NCBI GenBank assembly: GCA_009741485.1 | Contig: CM019216.1 | Location: 25,329,534 to 25,393,533 of the forward strand | Direction of reading: 5' to 3' | From: Malurus cyaneus samueli | Taxonomy: Eukaryota; Chordata; Aves; Passeriformes; Maluridae | DNA length: 64,000 nt | Part shown: positions 24,768-36,942 of the stretch, piece by piece | How positions within the stretch are numbered: the first letter of the stretch is position 1 | Layout of the letters: every line of letters starts with the position of its first letter | Program-made: the position numbers and the translations under genes | Notes under the pieces: model-generated | What the model was told of the DNA's origin: nothing | Seen by the model: the letters and a program-made list of their open reading frames with translations, nothing else | Database searches by the model: none

Positions 24768-26460
24768 ATATTTTTTAATGCCATATAAAATCACTTTGTA
24801 AGAAAGGATAAGATTTTAAAAAGCAAAAGTCATTTTCTTCAAGAAAGTATCATCAGCTCCTACTCTGTGTGCGATCAAGTAATTGTGACATATGCATTCA
24901 CCACACAAAGAACTAGAGAGAAAAATTTTCACCAAAAAAACATTCCAAACAATGTCAGCCAAACAACCCAAGAGTCACCTAGATGAAAACATCTAGTATC
25001 TTCATTATTTCAGGGGAACATGAAAGTTTTTTCACCTGACTTCTCTCCACATTTGTCAACAATACTAATTAAAAGCTAGGGGTATAATGTTCTCTTGGCA
25101 TTCTCTGTTTGATAGTCCTCTTTTTTAAAAAATGCAGTTATTCCTGCTTTTTAAGCACTCTTCCTAACAGAAAGCATATTAGAACTGCATCAATAATTCC
25201 CATTAAATTATAAGATTAATCAATTGAATGGATTCAAAGCAGGAGAGCATTGAAAAAAGAAAATATTCAAATTTAACTCTTGTTCACTGTTGAAATAATT
25301 TTCAATTTTTTTCCTTTTGTAGCAGTAAAACACAAATTCTGCTGTGACTATAACAGTAAACTGCATGGAGTAGAGTCAGAATATTGAAAGTCTGTAGAAA
25401 TTTGATGTTAATTGGCTTAACAAACCTGCCAAAATCATTAAAGCAGACGTTGGTTGTTTGAGGATGAGTCAGATCTTTGATGGCCCATCAAAATTAACAC
25501 AATCACAGACAAATTTTGCCTGAGTAGCTCCTAAATGAACCACCCACACAGGACAGAGATTTCAAAAAGGCTCTGTTCAAAGGATTGCCATGATAAGTGA
25601 ATCACAAAAGACTGAAATGTTGAATACTTTTAGGTTTCTAGCATTGGATGTAGGATAAAAACCTGAAAAACTTCATTTTTAAATATAATTTAAAAAAACA
25701 AAAATGGAAATGATGAAGAAAGAACGAGTCTTCTTTTTCTTATGACCAGTAATTAAAAAAAAAGTTATATTTGATGGATTTTATATATGGTGCTTCTAGA
25801 TAACCAATAAAATAAAAGCAAGGTTTTATCATTTATAAGCACATTTTTGAAGCACAGTTTACATTTTAGTCATATTCAGTTGTCTTTGACTGAAAACACA
25901 CAGCTTGAACTCTACATTCAAAATCTTAAAAATTTATCCAATTTGTGAAAGCAAAGATATAAAAGCAGAGTTATTGACATTCCTGAATCAAACCACCGTA
26001 CCAGCAGCTGTAGTAGATGTCAAAATCTATCTCAGCTACTTAAAGAACTTGCCAACAGTTCCAATTGCTTCAGCTTCTTTATTCCCACTCTGTTTAAATA
26101 ATTTAAATGAAAATGTCTTTGCAATGACTTCGAACACCAAAGTGCAAATATTCTATTAAAATGTTTCAAAACAAAAATCAATTTCTAGCCTTGTACATTG
26201 TATTTTTATTCTTTAGTATCTGGTTTTAAAATCCAAATTTATGGCCTATAACATCTTAGGTAGAGAAAAAGGAATTTAGATTTTGGCTTCTGGGACATAT
26301 TTTTTCTTTATCTATTCCATTTGTTGTCCTGTTCATGGGCCATATTCTTATCTACTGCTAATCAGGAGAGATTTCAAATAAATTATTTCTTAAGTCCAAG
26401 ATTTTGAGGGGAGTATTAGCTGTAAGTTGTTAGGGCTCTCTTTTTTATTTCTCCTTTTGT

Positions 26461-26517
26461 GTATTGTATTGTAATACTGTAAAAAATTGTAGTGTATTGT
26501 AGTACTGTAAAAAATTC
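26461..26517. repeat. Two-unit imperfect tandem repeat
   Basis: 'GTATTGTAATACTGTAAAAA' is followed about 30 bases later by 'GTATTGTAGTACTGTAAAAA', each with a short ATTG or ATTC tail. Confidence 0.85.
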
Positions 26518-26924
26518 TTTGGACTGAAACTTCAGTTGGCTTTATAGTGAAAAATTTTAATCTTAATTACATTTTAGAATTTTTGATTTTGTTTTATTAA
26601 ATGAAAACCTCAGTGTTTTCATCTAGAAACTCCACATCTAATAATCAAGCTAATTACCCGCAATGAGCCTGAGAAATTCTTTTTATCTGTATATAGTCCC
26701 TATACAAAGTGTAGAACCCAGATAATTCAGAAAAAAAAAGTCTAATTTTCCTCAATAAAATTTTGTGTCTTGTCCTTCTTGTCTATTTGAACAAGATGAA
26801 AGTAGGACTACAAGTTTAATCTGTACTCGGATCTTTATCATATTGAAGCTAATGTAAGCCCTCTCATATCAGAAAGTTCCTTGCTTGTTTGATTTAAGTT
26901 TCAAATCTTTTTACAAAATTTTCT

Positions 26925-26950
26925 GTTTTTTTTTGTTTGTTTGTTTTTTT
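26925..26950. repeat. T/G low-complexity tract
   Basis: T run with TTTG units, about 26 bases. Confidence 0.85.
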
Positions 26951-28710
26951 AATTTTAGAAAGGAATTCACATATGAACCATATATTTAATGACATTGAAT
27001 GCCTACATATTACTCCTTATTTCTCCTCCTTAGACTGTGAATTATGGAAATGCACAAAAAAATCAGGACTTGATAAGAAGAGAAAATATAGTTGTTCATG
27101 GTAAAAGTAGATAAAGCTGATATATTTTGATCAATTATAAGACTATCCATAAAGTATTGAAAATCCCTTGCTCTACACATTTTCCTAAAAACTTTCTTTT
27201 TGATGAAGGGTACTATTCTCTCCTGTCAAGTGCATTTCTTTGATAGCTGCTTTTATAGTTGCACATGATTAATTTTTTTCTAAATAAGCTTGCAAGCCTA
27301 TGTGAAAATTGTAATTAATTTCACTGAAGCACAACACTTTTAAAGGTACATGGCATTGAACCAGGATTTTTTTTTAGAAGAGCTGCAGTTCAGCTTTGTC
27401 TGCCATCAGTAAAGCTTCTACTGTAGTCATCTCCAAAGATTTTACCTTTTTTTCTGTCAAAGCAATTTACCTACATCTCTATTTCATGAGGAATCCTGAA
27501 GCAATCTCTAAACTGCAGTAATGAGTAAATAAAACAGTCCTGCCATTTTACCAACTTAGCAGTAAAAATAACGGGGTTAAATCACACATTTGTTGAAGTC
27601 ATGACAAATGAAGTATCTTTTGATTTTTTTTATTAATTATTGCATACATGCAAAAGCTTAATTTTTACTCTTTACTCAGCTTCTTTACTGACAATGCACT
27701 TGTGACATTTGAATCTCCAGACTTTGCATCATATTTAAACTCCTTTAATTATGAAATGTGCAACTCAGAAACTTTACATATATTTAACTAATCAATTATA
27801 ATATGTTAGAAGTCTAGACAACTTAAAATGTATGTATATTGCTAAGATCTTAAAGATGTTTTCCATCTTTTAGCAGTTTTTCTTTGCCAAGTTTGGGATG
27901 TTTTTCTTAAATGTATGCTACAAAACCCACCTAGACCTTTGATGCAAGTGTCATAAGCATATTACTACTTTATACATTGACTCTATTTTAGGATGTGAAT
28001 GACCAACTACTTATCGCAATAGTTTTCCTTTGTTTTACAGAAGATGTTTTAAAGCTAAAGAAGAGGGCAGTATTTTCACATATTTACTGTTAATTTCTGC
28101 TGCTTAGTCTGAGTACTGAAGACTAGGACTGTAGTGGTTATACAAACTAGAGTCTGCAAATCAATAAATTGCTGCCAGCACTCCAAATTTTTATAGTTCC
28201 TAACTGACCTTTCAACTTCAATTGGTTGCTACAACTTAGATTTTATAAAGTTTTTATGGGAAAGGCAGGAAATAACATGGTTGCTTATTGCTGACCCCAC
28301 TTTGAAAACCGATAATTAGACTTGTGAATCTTTTGAGTACAACATCAATGCTTTCTTCAGCAAGAGGGATGACATGAAGATCCTAGACAGCTTCTATGTA
28401 CACAGTGATCATATCTTTTGGAAGAGTATCATTCTGAAGTCAAATTTACCTGTGAAGTAGTTTAAAAGACATATAAAATAGCCTCTACCTCAGTCAGTAT
28501 TTAAACATGCAAAATTTAAACTTAGCTTTTTAGGGATACCTAACTTCAATTAGGTTGTCTGTTTATTTTTTCCTCCTGGACATGAAATGTGGAGTGGTTG
28601 AGATTTTTTTCTTTTTTGATGGCTCTTTTTCAGTTACAGTATTATAAAATAGTATTATGAATGTAATCTTGCCAAAATTTAGCTTTTTTAGCTTAACATC
28701 CTGTACTTTA

Positions 28711-28765
28711 CCTTACCTTACCTTACCTTACCTTACCTTACCTTACCTGACCTTACCTTACCTTA
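28711..28765. repeat. (CCTTA)n pentanucleotide microsatellite
   Basis: Eleven five-base units, one altered to CCTGA at 28746-28750. Because five is not a multiple of three, the plus strand reads as a repeating Leu-Pro-Tyr-Leu-Thr string in an 86-codon frame. That frame is not a gene. Confidence 0.97.
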
Positions 28766-29102
28766 ATCTGTGTTACAACCATCTAACCTTTACTATTTTT
28801 TGGTGCAAAAGATACAGAATGTCACTGCAAAGAGAATTATTTATGAAACTTCAAAAGCTATTTCCTATGAAATGTGTTTTCAAATGCACAATGCAAAAAA
28901 ACATAGGTAAGTGGTAGAGGCAGTGTTGTTATTCAGAGATTCAGAATGACAAGAATTATGTAAAATTTTGGAAATTCAGAACACTTTAGACAAGTCTCTT
29001 CTGCATTTAGCTGGAGCACTTAGTTGTCTTGATGTTGCCCATCTAATGGAATAAGTCATTCCACCGTCAATGCTGATAGAACATAATATGTGATTATTTT
29101 CT

Positions 29103-29186
29103 GGGGTTTTTTTTTTGTTTGTTTGGGTTTTGTTGTTTCCTTTTGTTTTGTTTTGTTTTGTCTGCTTGTTTGTTTGCTTTGTTGTT
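29103..29186. repeat. T/G low-complexity tract
   Basis: About 85 bases of T with G singlets and triplets, including TTTTG and TTTG units. The minus-strand 75-codon Lys/Asn/Thr-rich frame is its translation. Confidence 0.9.
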
Positions 29187-30604
29187 CGGAATTTTTTATT
29201 CATTCAGATTAGGAGCCTGATGAGTAAAAACAACCCAGTCTTTCTGGGTGATGGTGTAAGGTTGTAGCTTCAAAATGAAGAAAATCTACATTGACATAAA
29301 TACCTTTGCATTTTCATAGGCTTTCTATTTCTGACATGCTTCCAGCTTCTATCAAAAACTTCTGTGAAATGTTTTGCATCTACTTAAAAGGTTCGCCATC
29401 TCCCACTCTGCAGAATGCTTGGCATATATAGACATTGTTGAGATGCAATTTTTCTTTTTCTTTTAACATTGCATTGCACCATGGCAATCATCCAGAGCTA
29501 TACACTAGTAGCTTGATGCAATATTTTAAAATACAGGGCATTATTTTTAACAATCACTGAACAGTTGGTTAGCTACTTCCCTTGCTGTCGTGGAGGTGAA
29601 TTTGGAAAGGTAACTGAGCATATGGAGAGAGCTTCCTCACCTTTACTTGTAGCGGCTTGTTTATTCTTGACAAGCTACAACTAAAACATTATATCTTCCA
29701 GATGAAAATCAGAGGGAATTATTGGTACGAGACAAGGAGAGGCATAAATGATACAAGATAATGGGACCCTTCAGCTAAGAAGACTTTGAATAGATTCATG
29801 AGGAGCCTTTGACAAATCAAGTGTCAAAGTCAAGTTATTTTTTTCCCATGTTTACACAGACTGACCTACAGAATAACAGGCCTCCAATAGTAGTGCTAAC
29901 TGAATTTCTAGTTTATCTGAAGCACAAAGGATTCCCTGGCCCAATACTTACCATTAATCCTTTATGTAGCCAGGTCAATACCTTTGTTATTTTTCCAGGA
30001 GTGAAAAACTTGCTTTATGCTACAGATTACATTTAGACACTGTTACAATAGAGACAAAAAGAAGAACTAGTATCTCAGAAAAAGCTATTTAAGGCATGGG
30101 CAAACAGGATAATCCACTATCTAAAATATTTGTTGAAAAATTCATAATCCTGAAGACTGTTAGTGCCCTCTGATTGTGGAGGTTTTATTTAGGCTTTTGG
30201 AATGATGAGCTGTGTGTGGTTCAATTTTACTTAGGTTTGTGGCTTAGTGACCTCAACTTTTAGTTTCACAGTTCATGTCTCCACACTTTAAGTCCTAGTT
30301 TCTATTTTTAAAGGGATTAAATTTCTGTGAACCATTATTCTGTTTCCAACATTTTATCAAGAGAAGGAAATGGATTGGAACCAACACATTCCAGTGCTCC
30401 CTCCTTTCCATCCTCCTCCTGCTTCTCCCTGCAGCAGTTTCTGTATTCCAGCTAATGATGCAGTTAAGACTTTTTGAGAAATCCTACAATGGTAATTCAC
30501 CCTTTGCCACTAGGGCTCTCAGTAATCAAATTACAGGGGTAACCTATTTTCTTTAATATAAAGATATTTCAAAAGCTTGGAATGATGAAAGGAGAAAAGT
30601 AAAA

Positions 30605-30665
<61 letters not shown>

Positions 30666-30698
30666 GTGAGTCATCTATTTATCTATCTATCATCTATC
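30605..30698. repeat. (TATC)n / GATA tetranucleotide microsatellite
   Basis: Fifteen uninterrupted TATC units (30605-30664) are followed by a degenerate tail with further TATC and CATC units to about 30698. It reads GATA on the minus strand. Confidence 0.97.
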
Positions 30699-32589
30699 AA
30701 CAAAAAAAAAACCCACAAAAGATAGAAAAAAAAATCAGCAATTAATATTTTAAGATCTTATTTTGTCCAGTAGGTTATTTGTAGATGTTTGTTCTCTCAG
30801 TTCTTTCATATATATCTTTTGTTTTATAAATTTTACTGTGTTAAGTAACTCAGTGATTTACTAAGATCTTATTACCATGAATTCCTATTATAAACTAGGA
30901 GTTCTTAAAAAATAACATGTTAGGGAAGAAAGACAAAAAAGCTAGACAAGTGTGTCATAGGATGTTAAAGAGCCAACTAGACAATATTAAAGAAATAAAA
31001 GAAAAAAATCTAATTTCTGGACATGCAAAGTAGCATCTCTAGAAGAAATGAATAAGTAATAATGCCATTGTGCAAGACCTCAGCTGGCATATTTCCTCAG
31101 TAATGAAGAAATAAGTCAGGAAAAGGTAACATAGAATTCACAGCTGTGATCAAGGACACAGAAAATTGAACTATGGACGGAAAATAGAGGTTAGTTTGTT
31201 TTAACTTAGGAAAATAAAGGCTGAAAGGGATATGGTAGATGTTTATAGACATGAAGGTAAATATTAGGCAAGATAAGGCTAATGTTGGAAATGGATATAC
31301 ATGCACTATAAAAATATTAAAGCAAAATTAAAGGAAAAAAAATTGACAGGATTAAGAGGAGAGCCTTATCAGCAAGATAGAAGAAAATTCAACAGGTGTT
31401 GGAGCTGACATCTTCATTACATTGAAAAATGCATGTAACAACATGCAGTTGGATTAGGTTTCTCCTACTTTTACATTTCTCAGTATTGTTATCCCATTTT
31501 CCAGGTGCATTAAGAAACACACCTTACATCTTATACAACTTCTCGTTAATGTTGGAACTGTATCAGAGGTGTAAAAAGAGAAAACGGGATGACCTCGTCT
31601 TTGGTCCTCAATGCCTGGTATGTAAAGTGTGCTCCCTATATGGTCTTTTAGGTCACTTTGTATACAGTTTTTTTTAAAGATAGAAATTCTATGATATTCA
31701 AATTTCAATAATGCAAGTTTATTAAGAAGTTTTGAAGGAATCTTACCTAGTCTCTTTTATTTGACAGTTTGAATTTTTTTTTTTTTTCTTATACAGTTTG
31801 CTATGCATTCACCAGGAAAGATGTCAATGCATTGCCTTAGGGGAGGATTTCTGATAATTTCAATGTTAAAGCTTTAGATTAGATTCTAAAATCTAGTGGA
31901 AATGTTGCCGGTTTTCTATGTGCAGTAACTGGTTGCATTGTTTTCTTTATCATTAAGTAACATTTTTCTATATATGTGTCCAAAATTTCTTATCTAGGTG
32001 AATCTTTTCAAATTTCATATTGACCATCAATTTTGAAGCTCTGCACAGTACCAAACGCACGATGAAAAAAAAAATAAAAGCATTGTTTCAAGCAACATTA
32101 ACCCAAGGGTGAACAAGGAAAATCTGAAAAAGGAAAGGATACAATGAAGGATTGCCCTCTGTTTAAGAGCAATTATGATGTGCTAAACTGTCCTCATCCT
32201 AAACCAATCAATAATATATAATTTAAAGACTCAGCAAAATGAATCTAGCTGCTGGGAGGAGAGGTTTTGTAACCAGAAAGAAGGTGGATAATGATGTGAC
32301 AGCCATAAGCTCTAATGATGTTTCAGAGAAGTTTTGTCCATTCTGAAACTAAAAATATTCTGTCACAGTCCAATGCAACCTTTTGCTTCAGGTGGACTCC
32401 ATTTATTTCCATGAAGTTGGGATCTTCTGTCTACAGATAATTTCATTTTTAAAATTAATTATCACTTAGAATAAGTAATTCTTTCAAAAGGAGAGTATCA
32501 GATGCTCAGTGAAAACTTACTTCTCCCATCTGGTATTCACATTAGCTCTTTTAAGACAAGTGCAAATTTCTGAAAGAATAGAAAAGGCA

Positions 32590-32931
32590 TATGGGCTGGG
32601 CAAGGGAGGGAGAAAGAGAAGGAGGAGACATTTGGAGTGATGTTTGTCTTCCCAAGTCACTGTTAGAAGCGATGGAGCCCTGCTTCTGTGGGGGCGACAG
32701 AACACCTGCCTGCCCTTGGGAATTGGTGAATGAATTCCTTGTTTTGCTGTGCTTGTGCACTTGGCTTTTGCTTTCCCTATGAAACTGCCTTCATCTCAAC
32801 CCAGGAATTTTGTCACTTTTACCCTTTCCAGTTGCTTCCCTTTTCGAGTCTCTTCCCCATCACTGTTCACTGGGACTAGTGAACAAGCAGCAATGTGGGT
32901 CTGAGATGCTTACTGGGGTTGAACAATGACA
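32590..32931 (+). mobile_element. ERVL-like avian LTR, 5'-truncated
   Basis: In order: 'TTTGTCTTCCCAAGTCACTG', 'GATGGAGCCCTGCTTCTGTG', 'CACCTGCCTGCCCTTGGGAA', 'TGGTGAATGAATTCCTTGTT', 'GAAACTGCCTTCATCTCAAC', 'CAGGAATTTTGTCACTTTTA', ending 'GGGGTTGAACAATGACA'. This matches 13655-13965 nearly word for word and belongs to the same family. The first part of the LTR, including its TATA word, is missing. No internal region flanks it. Minus- and plus-strand frames of 62-69 codons here are not genes. Confidence 0.75.
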
Positions 32932-34052
32932 GTCAGGCAAGTGTAATGTTAGACACTAGAATCAGCCTGGAACATGTAATAGCTATTCATCCCTTAGGCT
33001 ACATAGAAAGTATCTGCTTCTACTCTAAAATGCATAATTTATATTAAATTTTATATACAATATAAAGGATAAGCAGTATAGGTGCAGAAAGCAAATTAAA
33101 CATGCCTGTAACTAGCAGGGTTATGAATGTTTCACTGTCCTATTAGCTTTAATTTCAAAGGGTATCTGAAACATTACTGAGCAGGTGACAAAAACATAAC
33201 TTTCTGACTATACATTTAGAATATTGACATAATGATCATAATATCAAAAATAGGAATGAACAAAGAATTTTTAAACGACACAATTCAGAGACTGATACAT
33301 GTTTGGACTGACTTTTTCAATCAGTTTAAGGTGCTTCAAAAACCAAAATTCAGTGCTAGGAGAATGCATGAATTAGAAGCAATCAGAAGTCTCATAGCCC
33401 CAGTAATTCTGATATCTCATTACTTATATAAAAACAAAAAGGGCTTTTCAGGCAAGTAACTGAAAATGATACCTAGACAAGAAATATTAAAAGTTCTTTG
33501 TATTTGATCACAATGAAACATCACTGCAAAGATGCAAAGCATAGATTTATTTTACTGTATCCAGTTTATGTTTGAAAAATATAACAATTGTATAAAAGAA
33601 GTATGCTGTGGAAAATATGTTTACTGGAATTTTTTTTTTCCTTAAATGTACTTCCCAGGGAAGTTTTTTTGAACTGTAGGCTATATAGGAAGGAATTAAT
33701 ATTTCAATAAATGTTCATTAAAGTCCCTTTTGATGAAGCTCATGACAGTAAGACAATATGACCCAAGGGAATCCTATCAAGCTGTGTGAATTATTTCTTG
33801 TTATTGTCACAATACTTTTAAAGGAAGAATGTTAAATGATCATAAAATGGAAAGTCAGGGAATTAAGTAATTAACATCTATGTACATGGAACAGGACATG
33901 ATTAGTAATAAAATATTTGCCCCTTTTGTGCCACTGAAAGTTATTTTGAAAATGTATGGCTCCCTGCTACTCTTTTCAGGTCTGTATTGACATATTTTAA
34001 TGTCTTAGGCATGTAAATTAAACTTCAATATAGTCAAATATTAACAGCACAA
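32932..34052. other. Single-copy stretch between two LTRs, no gene seen
   Basis: AT-rich sequence with one 75-codon plus-strand frame at 33232-33459 that resembles nothing I know. No repeat recognised. Confidence 0.5.
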
Positions 34053-34752
34053 TGTGGTTTGGACGTGTATTGAGTCGAGCTGAGAAGGAGTTCATTTTTC
34101 ACCCAGCAGCCTTCACAGTCTTGTGCTCTGCATTGGTGACTTGTGGTTTGGGTGTTTTGGATGTTTTGGGCACTGCTGAGCAGAGCTGGCACAGCATCAG
34201 CGCTGTCCCTCTATCGTTCCACCACCAACAGTGGACTGAGGATGGACAAGATCTCAGGAGGGGACAGGACAGCTGACCCAAACTGATCAAAGGGATATTC
34301 CATACCATGTGACATCTTCTCACATTAAAACAAACAAACAAACAAACAAACAAACAAACAAAACAAACAAACCCAAACACCCCCCAAAAAAAATCCCTAA
34401 AAACCCCAAAAAACCAAAAAACAAAAAACCTGAAAAACAAAAAGCTAAGAAAAGTAGAAGAAAAGGAGGGAATTTATTACTTATAAATTTTGCCTTCCAG
34501 AGAAACTGCTACATATGATGAAGCCCTGCTTTTTCGGATGTAGCAGAAAAATTACTTGCTGATGGGAAGAAGATAATAAAGTCTTAAATTCTTTACTTTT
34601 GCATGTTAAGCTTTTCACTTTTGCTTTAGTATACTGCCTTGTCTCAACCCACGCACTATTTTCCATTTCATTTTCTCTCTCCTATTCAGCTAAGGGAAGT
34701 GATAGAATGGCTTGGTGGGCATCTAAAATCCAGCCAAGCTCAACCCACTGCA
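34053..34752 (+). mobile_element. ERVL-like avian solo LTR with microsatellite expansion
   Basis: The left part contains 'CACTGCTGAGCAGAGCTGGC', 'CTGTCCCTCTATCGTTCC', 'AGCTGACCCAAACTGATCAA' and 'GGGATATTCCATACCATGTG', which are words of the same ERVL-like LTR family as 13.5 and 32.6 kb. The right part continues with GATGAAGCCCTGC, 'CTGCCTTGTCTCAACCCACG', 'GAAGTGATAGAATGGCTTGG' and an end near CTCAACCCACTGCA. Between them, at the position of the TATA/leader, lies a (CAAA)n and A/C-rich tract (34327-34442). No clear target-site duplication was found, so the ends are approximate. The 113-codon minus frame at 34099-34440 is LTR plus low-complexity sequence, not a gene. Confidence 0.7.
34327..34442. 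repeat. (CAAA)n and A/C-rich tract inside LTR
   Basis: CAAA units at 34327-34373 grade into CCCCAAAA-type sequence to about 34442. It replaces the expected 'GCTCAGTATATAAA' stretch of the LTR. Confidence 0.93.
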
Positions 34753-36412
34753 GAAGATTAATTTAATTTGAACCTTTTTTTTAATTTCCTCACAATTTAT
34801 GGGAATTTAGTATTGTTTAATTTCATTATGAATCAGAAAATAAAAGCAGGTCATTGCTGAAGAAATTTCAGGGAAAATTGTTTTTATGAAAACTTCCAAT
34901 TTACTGCAATCAGAAGCATTTTGGAGACCATTAAGATTTTATGCTGTCATTGGAAGTGACATAGTCATATTATTATTTTTTATATTGTCTTGACTAGTTG
35001 GAATTACCTCTATACATTTGTTTAGGTTACTGGTATTTTTTCAGTATCCTAACATTAGTCTGTGTGCAGACTTAACTGGAAATGTGAAATAATTCTATAA
35101 TATATCTATAGAAAAAATAATTACTAGCGCAAACTGCTTGCAATGTAATAAGACACTATATACTTAATTGCTCAAACCCATATCAACTGAATTAATGAAT
35201 TAAACAAATGTAGATATGTTACAGATTAGATAATTTTTAATTCATCTTAAAGTCTCAGATAACTCAAGTATTTATCTTCTTCATTTTGTTTCTACTTATT
35301 TTCCACTACAAAATGACAGTTCCAATGTCTGAAGTACCACAACCTTTAGTATTTACAAAGAAAACACAGCAGTTTAAAAAAAAAAAAAAATACTAATAAA
35401 CTCACATAAACACCTCAAGCACACAACCCTATACAAGATTAACAACATCAGCCTCTGCTCCCATCACTGACCTATACATGTCTCCTTAAACATCTAAGAA
35501 AATAGATAGAATTTGTACAATGCAAAATCAATACACTATTAGTTCCTTATCCTGACCCGCTGTCACACCATCAGGACTGATATACCTTGGCCATGAAGAG
35601 AAAATCCTAGGCTCTGGAATCTCTTTCCAAAACTAAATAGCTTTTATTTTCAACTCCTCTGAAACCTGTTAGAGTTAGATACAGCAACCATTTAAACTAA
35701 CACACCTATCAGTGCAATTGCATACATTAATTTCTGCCCAAACGAAAATCTTCTTTCCACCACATTACTTGCTCAAGAAAAGGGGAAAACTGTTTTCTGC
35801 TTCTGCCTACCTGCTCAGATTTTTTGATGAATGACATTCAATTTTTCTGCTTTCCAGATGAGATAAAGCCTGTTTTATACAGTCCAGTGGGGAAGGTTCC
35901 AGTTTTGCTGATATGTGCATGTTTCAGGATAAAGCCAGTTTTTAGTCTCTGTGGAATATATTTAGAGTACTCTCTATACAATCCATTAACTAAAAAGTTA
36001 CATCCATACAAATATTTTAAATGGTAATGTTTCACAAACCGACTTCAAATGCAATGGAAAATTCTGCTAATATTTGTTAAATGGTGACATGAAAATGTGG
36101 AAGATGAAGCTTCTGCTAAACTAGATAACAGCATGTAATTAAGATATTGACCTTTAGGAAAATTTTAATAACACATTAATGTGCTTTATGCCTTGTATTC
36201 TGCACTGCTCAAAAGAATGGGAATAAATACATGCAACAATAAATTTCTGCCTATGGAGACTGAAGTTTTTTTCTACTTTTTCCCTTTGTTTTTCTCCAAG
36301 ATGGATTTCAGTTACACGTGTGTCCTAGGTTAGCTGAGTATTGTATTCCTATCATCTGCTTATGTTAGAGGAAAGTTAAACAACCCTTCTGTAACTATAC
36401 ATTAGTCGAGAC
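34753..36412. other. AT-rich single-copy stretch, no gene seen
   Basis: No recognised repeat. Contains a 15-A run near 35377-35391 and short open frames (65-67 codons) on both strands at the same place (35824-36035), which is a sign of chance. Confidence 0.5.
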
Positions 36413-36942
36413 TGCTCTGGTTTGTTTGGTGATGTTCCTCCCTTCAAGGACAATGGGAGGGAAAGGGACGAGACACACACGTGTTTTTTTTTCCCTTCCG
36501 GGGAGGTTCAGGAGCAGCGGTGGAAAAGAAGCGGCCTGTCTCTGGGATTGCTTTTTTTTTTTTTTTTCCCTTTCTTTGGGCTTGTTTTTTCCTTGAACTT
36601 TTTTTCGTCATCTGAGAATTGGAGGATTTTTCCCATGGCACGACAGACGAGAAAGATCCTTCAGTGAACCACCGGAGAGAGAGACTCTGTCCAACCCCTC
36701 TGGGGGCCCCAGAGGGGAAGCCACTCCCAGGAGGGAAGAGAAAGGCTTTGGGATCTAACAGCTGATTCCACAGGTTTTTCTTTTGTTTTTATAATTTTAA
36801 ATAAATAGTTTTTTTTCCCTTTTCACTTTCCTCTCTGTGGAAAAGTTTGTCTCTGGGACCCGGGTGGGGAAAGGAGAGGGGGGGAGGTTTGCTGGAACTT
36901 GGGAGTGTTTTGCTCCCATTTGAGTTCGTTCAAACCAGAACA
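36413..36942 (+). mobile_element. Candidate solo LTR (class unknown)
   Basis: A 530-base block is sharply richer in GC than its flanks and ends in matched inverted words: 'TGCTCTGGTTTG' on the left and 'CAAACCAGAACA' on the right. The TG...CA pattern is what retroviral LTRs show. An AATAAA lies at 36800-36805 with a T-rich stretch after it. I see no TATA box and no exact target-site duplication (flanks CGAGAC and ACGTGG). A GC-rich single-copy regulatory region is the alternative. Frames of 65-81 codons (36422-36667, 36444-36641, 36823-37068) have no recognisable features. Confidence 0.5.
36695..36717. promoter_or_regulatory. 23-bp perfect palindrome
   Basis: CCCCTCTGGGG and CCCCAGAGGGG are perfect 11-base reverse complements separated by a single G. 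It could be a dimeric factor site or form a stem in RNA. No specific factor is assigned. Confidence 0.8.

Larger units (their letters stand above)
15601..32589. other. Long gene-poor AT-rich stretch
   Basis: Nearly 17 kb without a recognisable gene or interspersed element. It holds the microsatellites and T/G-rich tracts listed separately and one candidate conserved noncoding stretch near 21.7-21.96 kb. Open frames of 60-86 codons (for example 16503-16700, 22420-22659, 24005-24265, 25905-26159, 29809-30036) have no motif I recognise, no splice context and no codon pattern that stands out. Old repeats may be present but too diverged to recognise by eye. Confidence 0.5.

Noticed and set aside
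25905..26159. 84-codon plus-strand frame as a candidate small protein
   Set aside because: No domain, no start context or splice signals of note, and its length is within chance for this many kilobases.
28711..28765. Interstitial telomere repeat
   Set aside because: The unit is CCTTA (five bases), not the vertebrate telomere CCCTAA/TTAGGG.
30605..30698. CRISPR array or other spaced repeat
   Set aside because: Pure tetranucleotide microsatellite with no spacers.
34099..34440. 113-codon minus-strand frame rich in Phe, Val and Cys, resembling a membrane protein
   Set aside because: Its hydrophobic half is the translation of the (CAAA)n tract and the rest is LTR. No gene.
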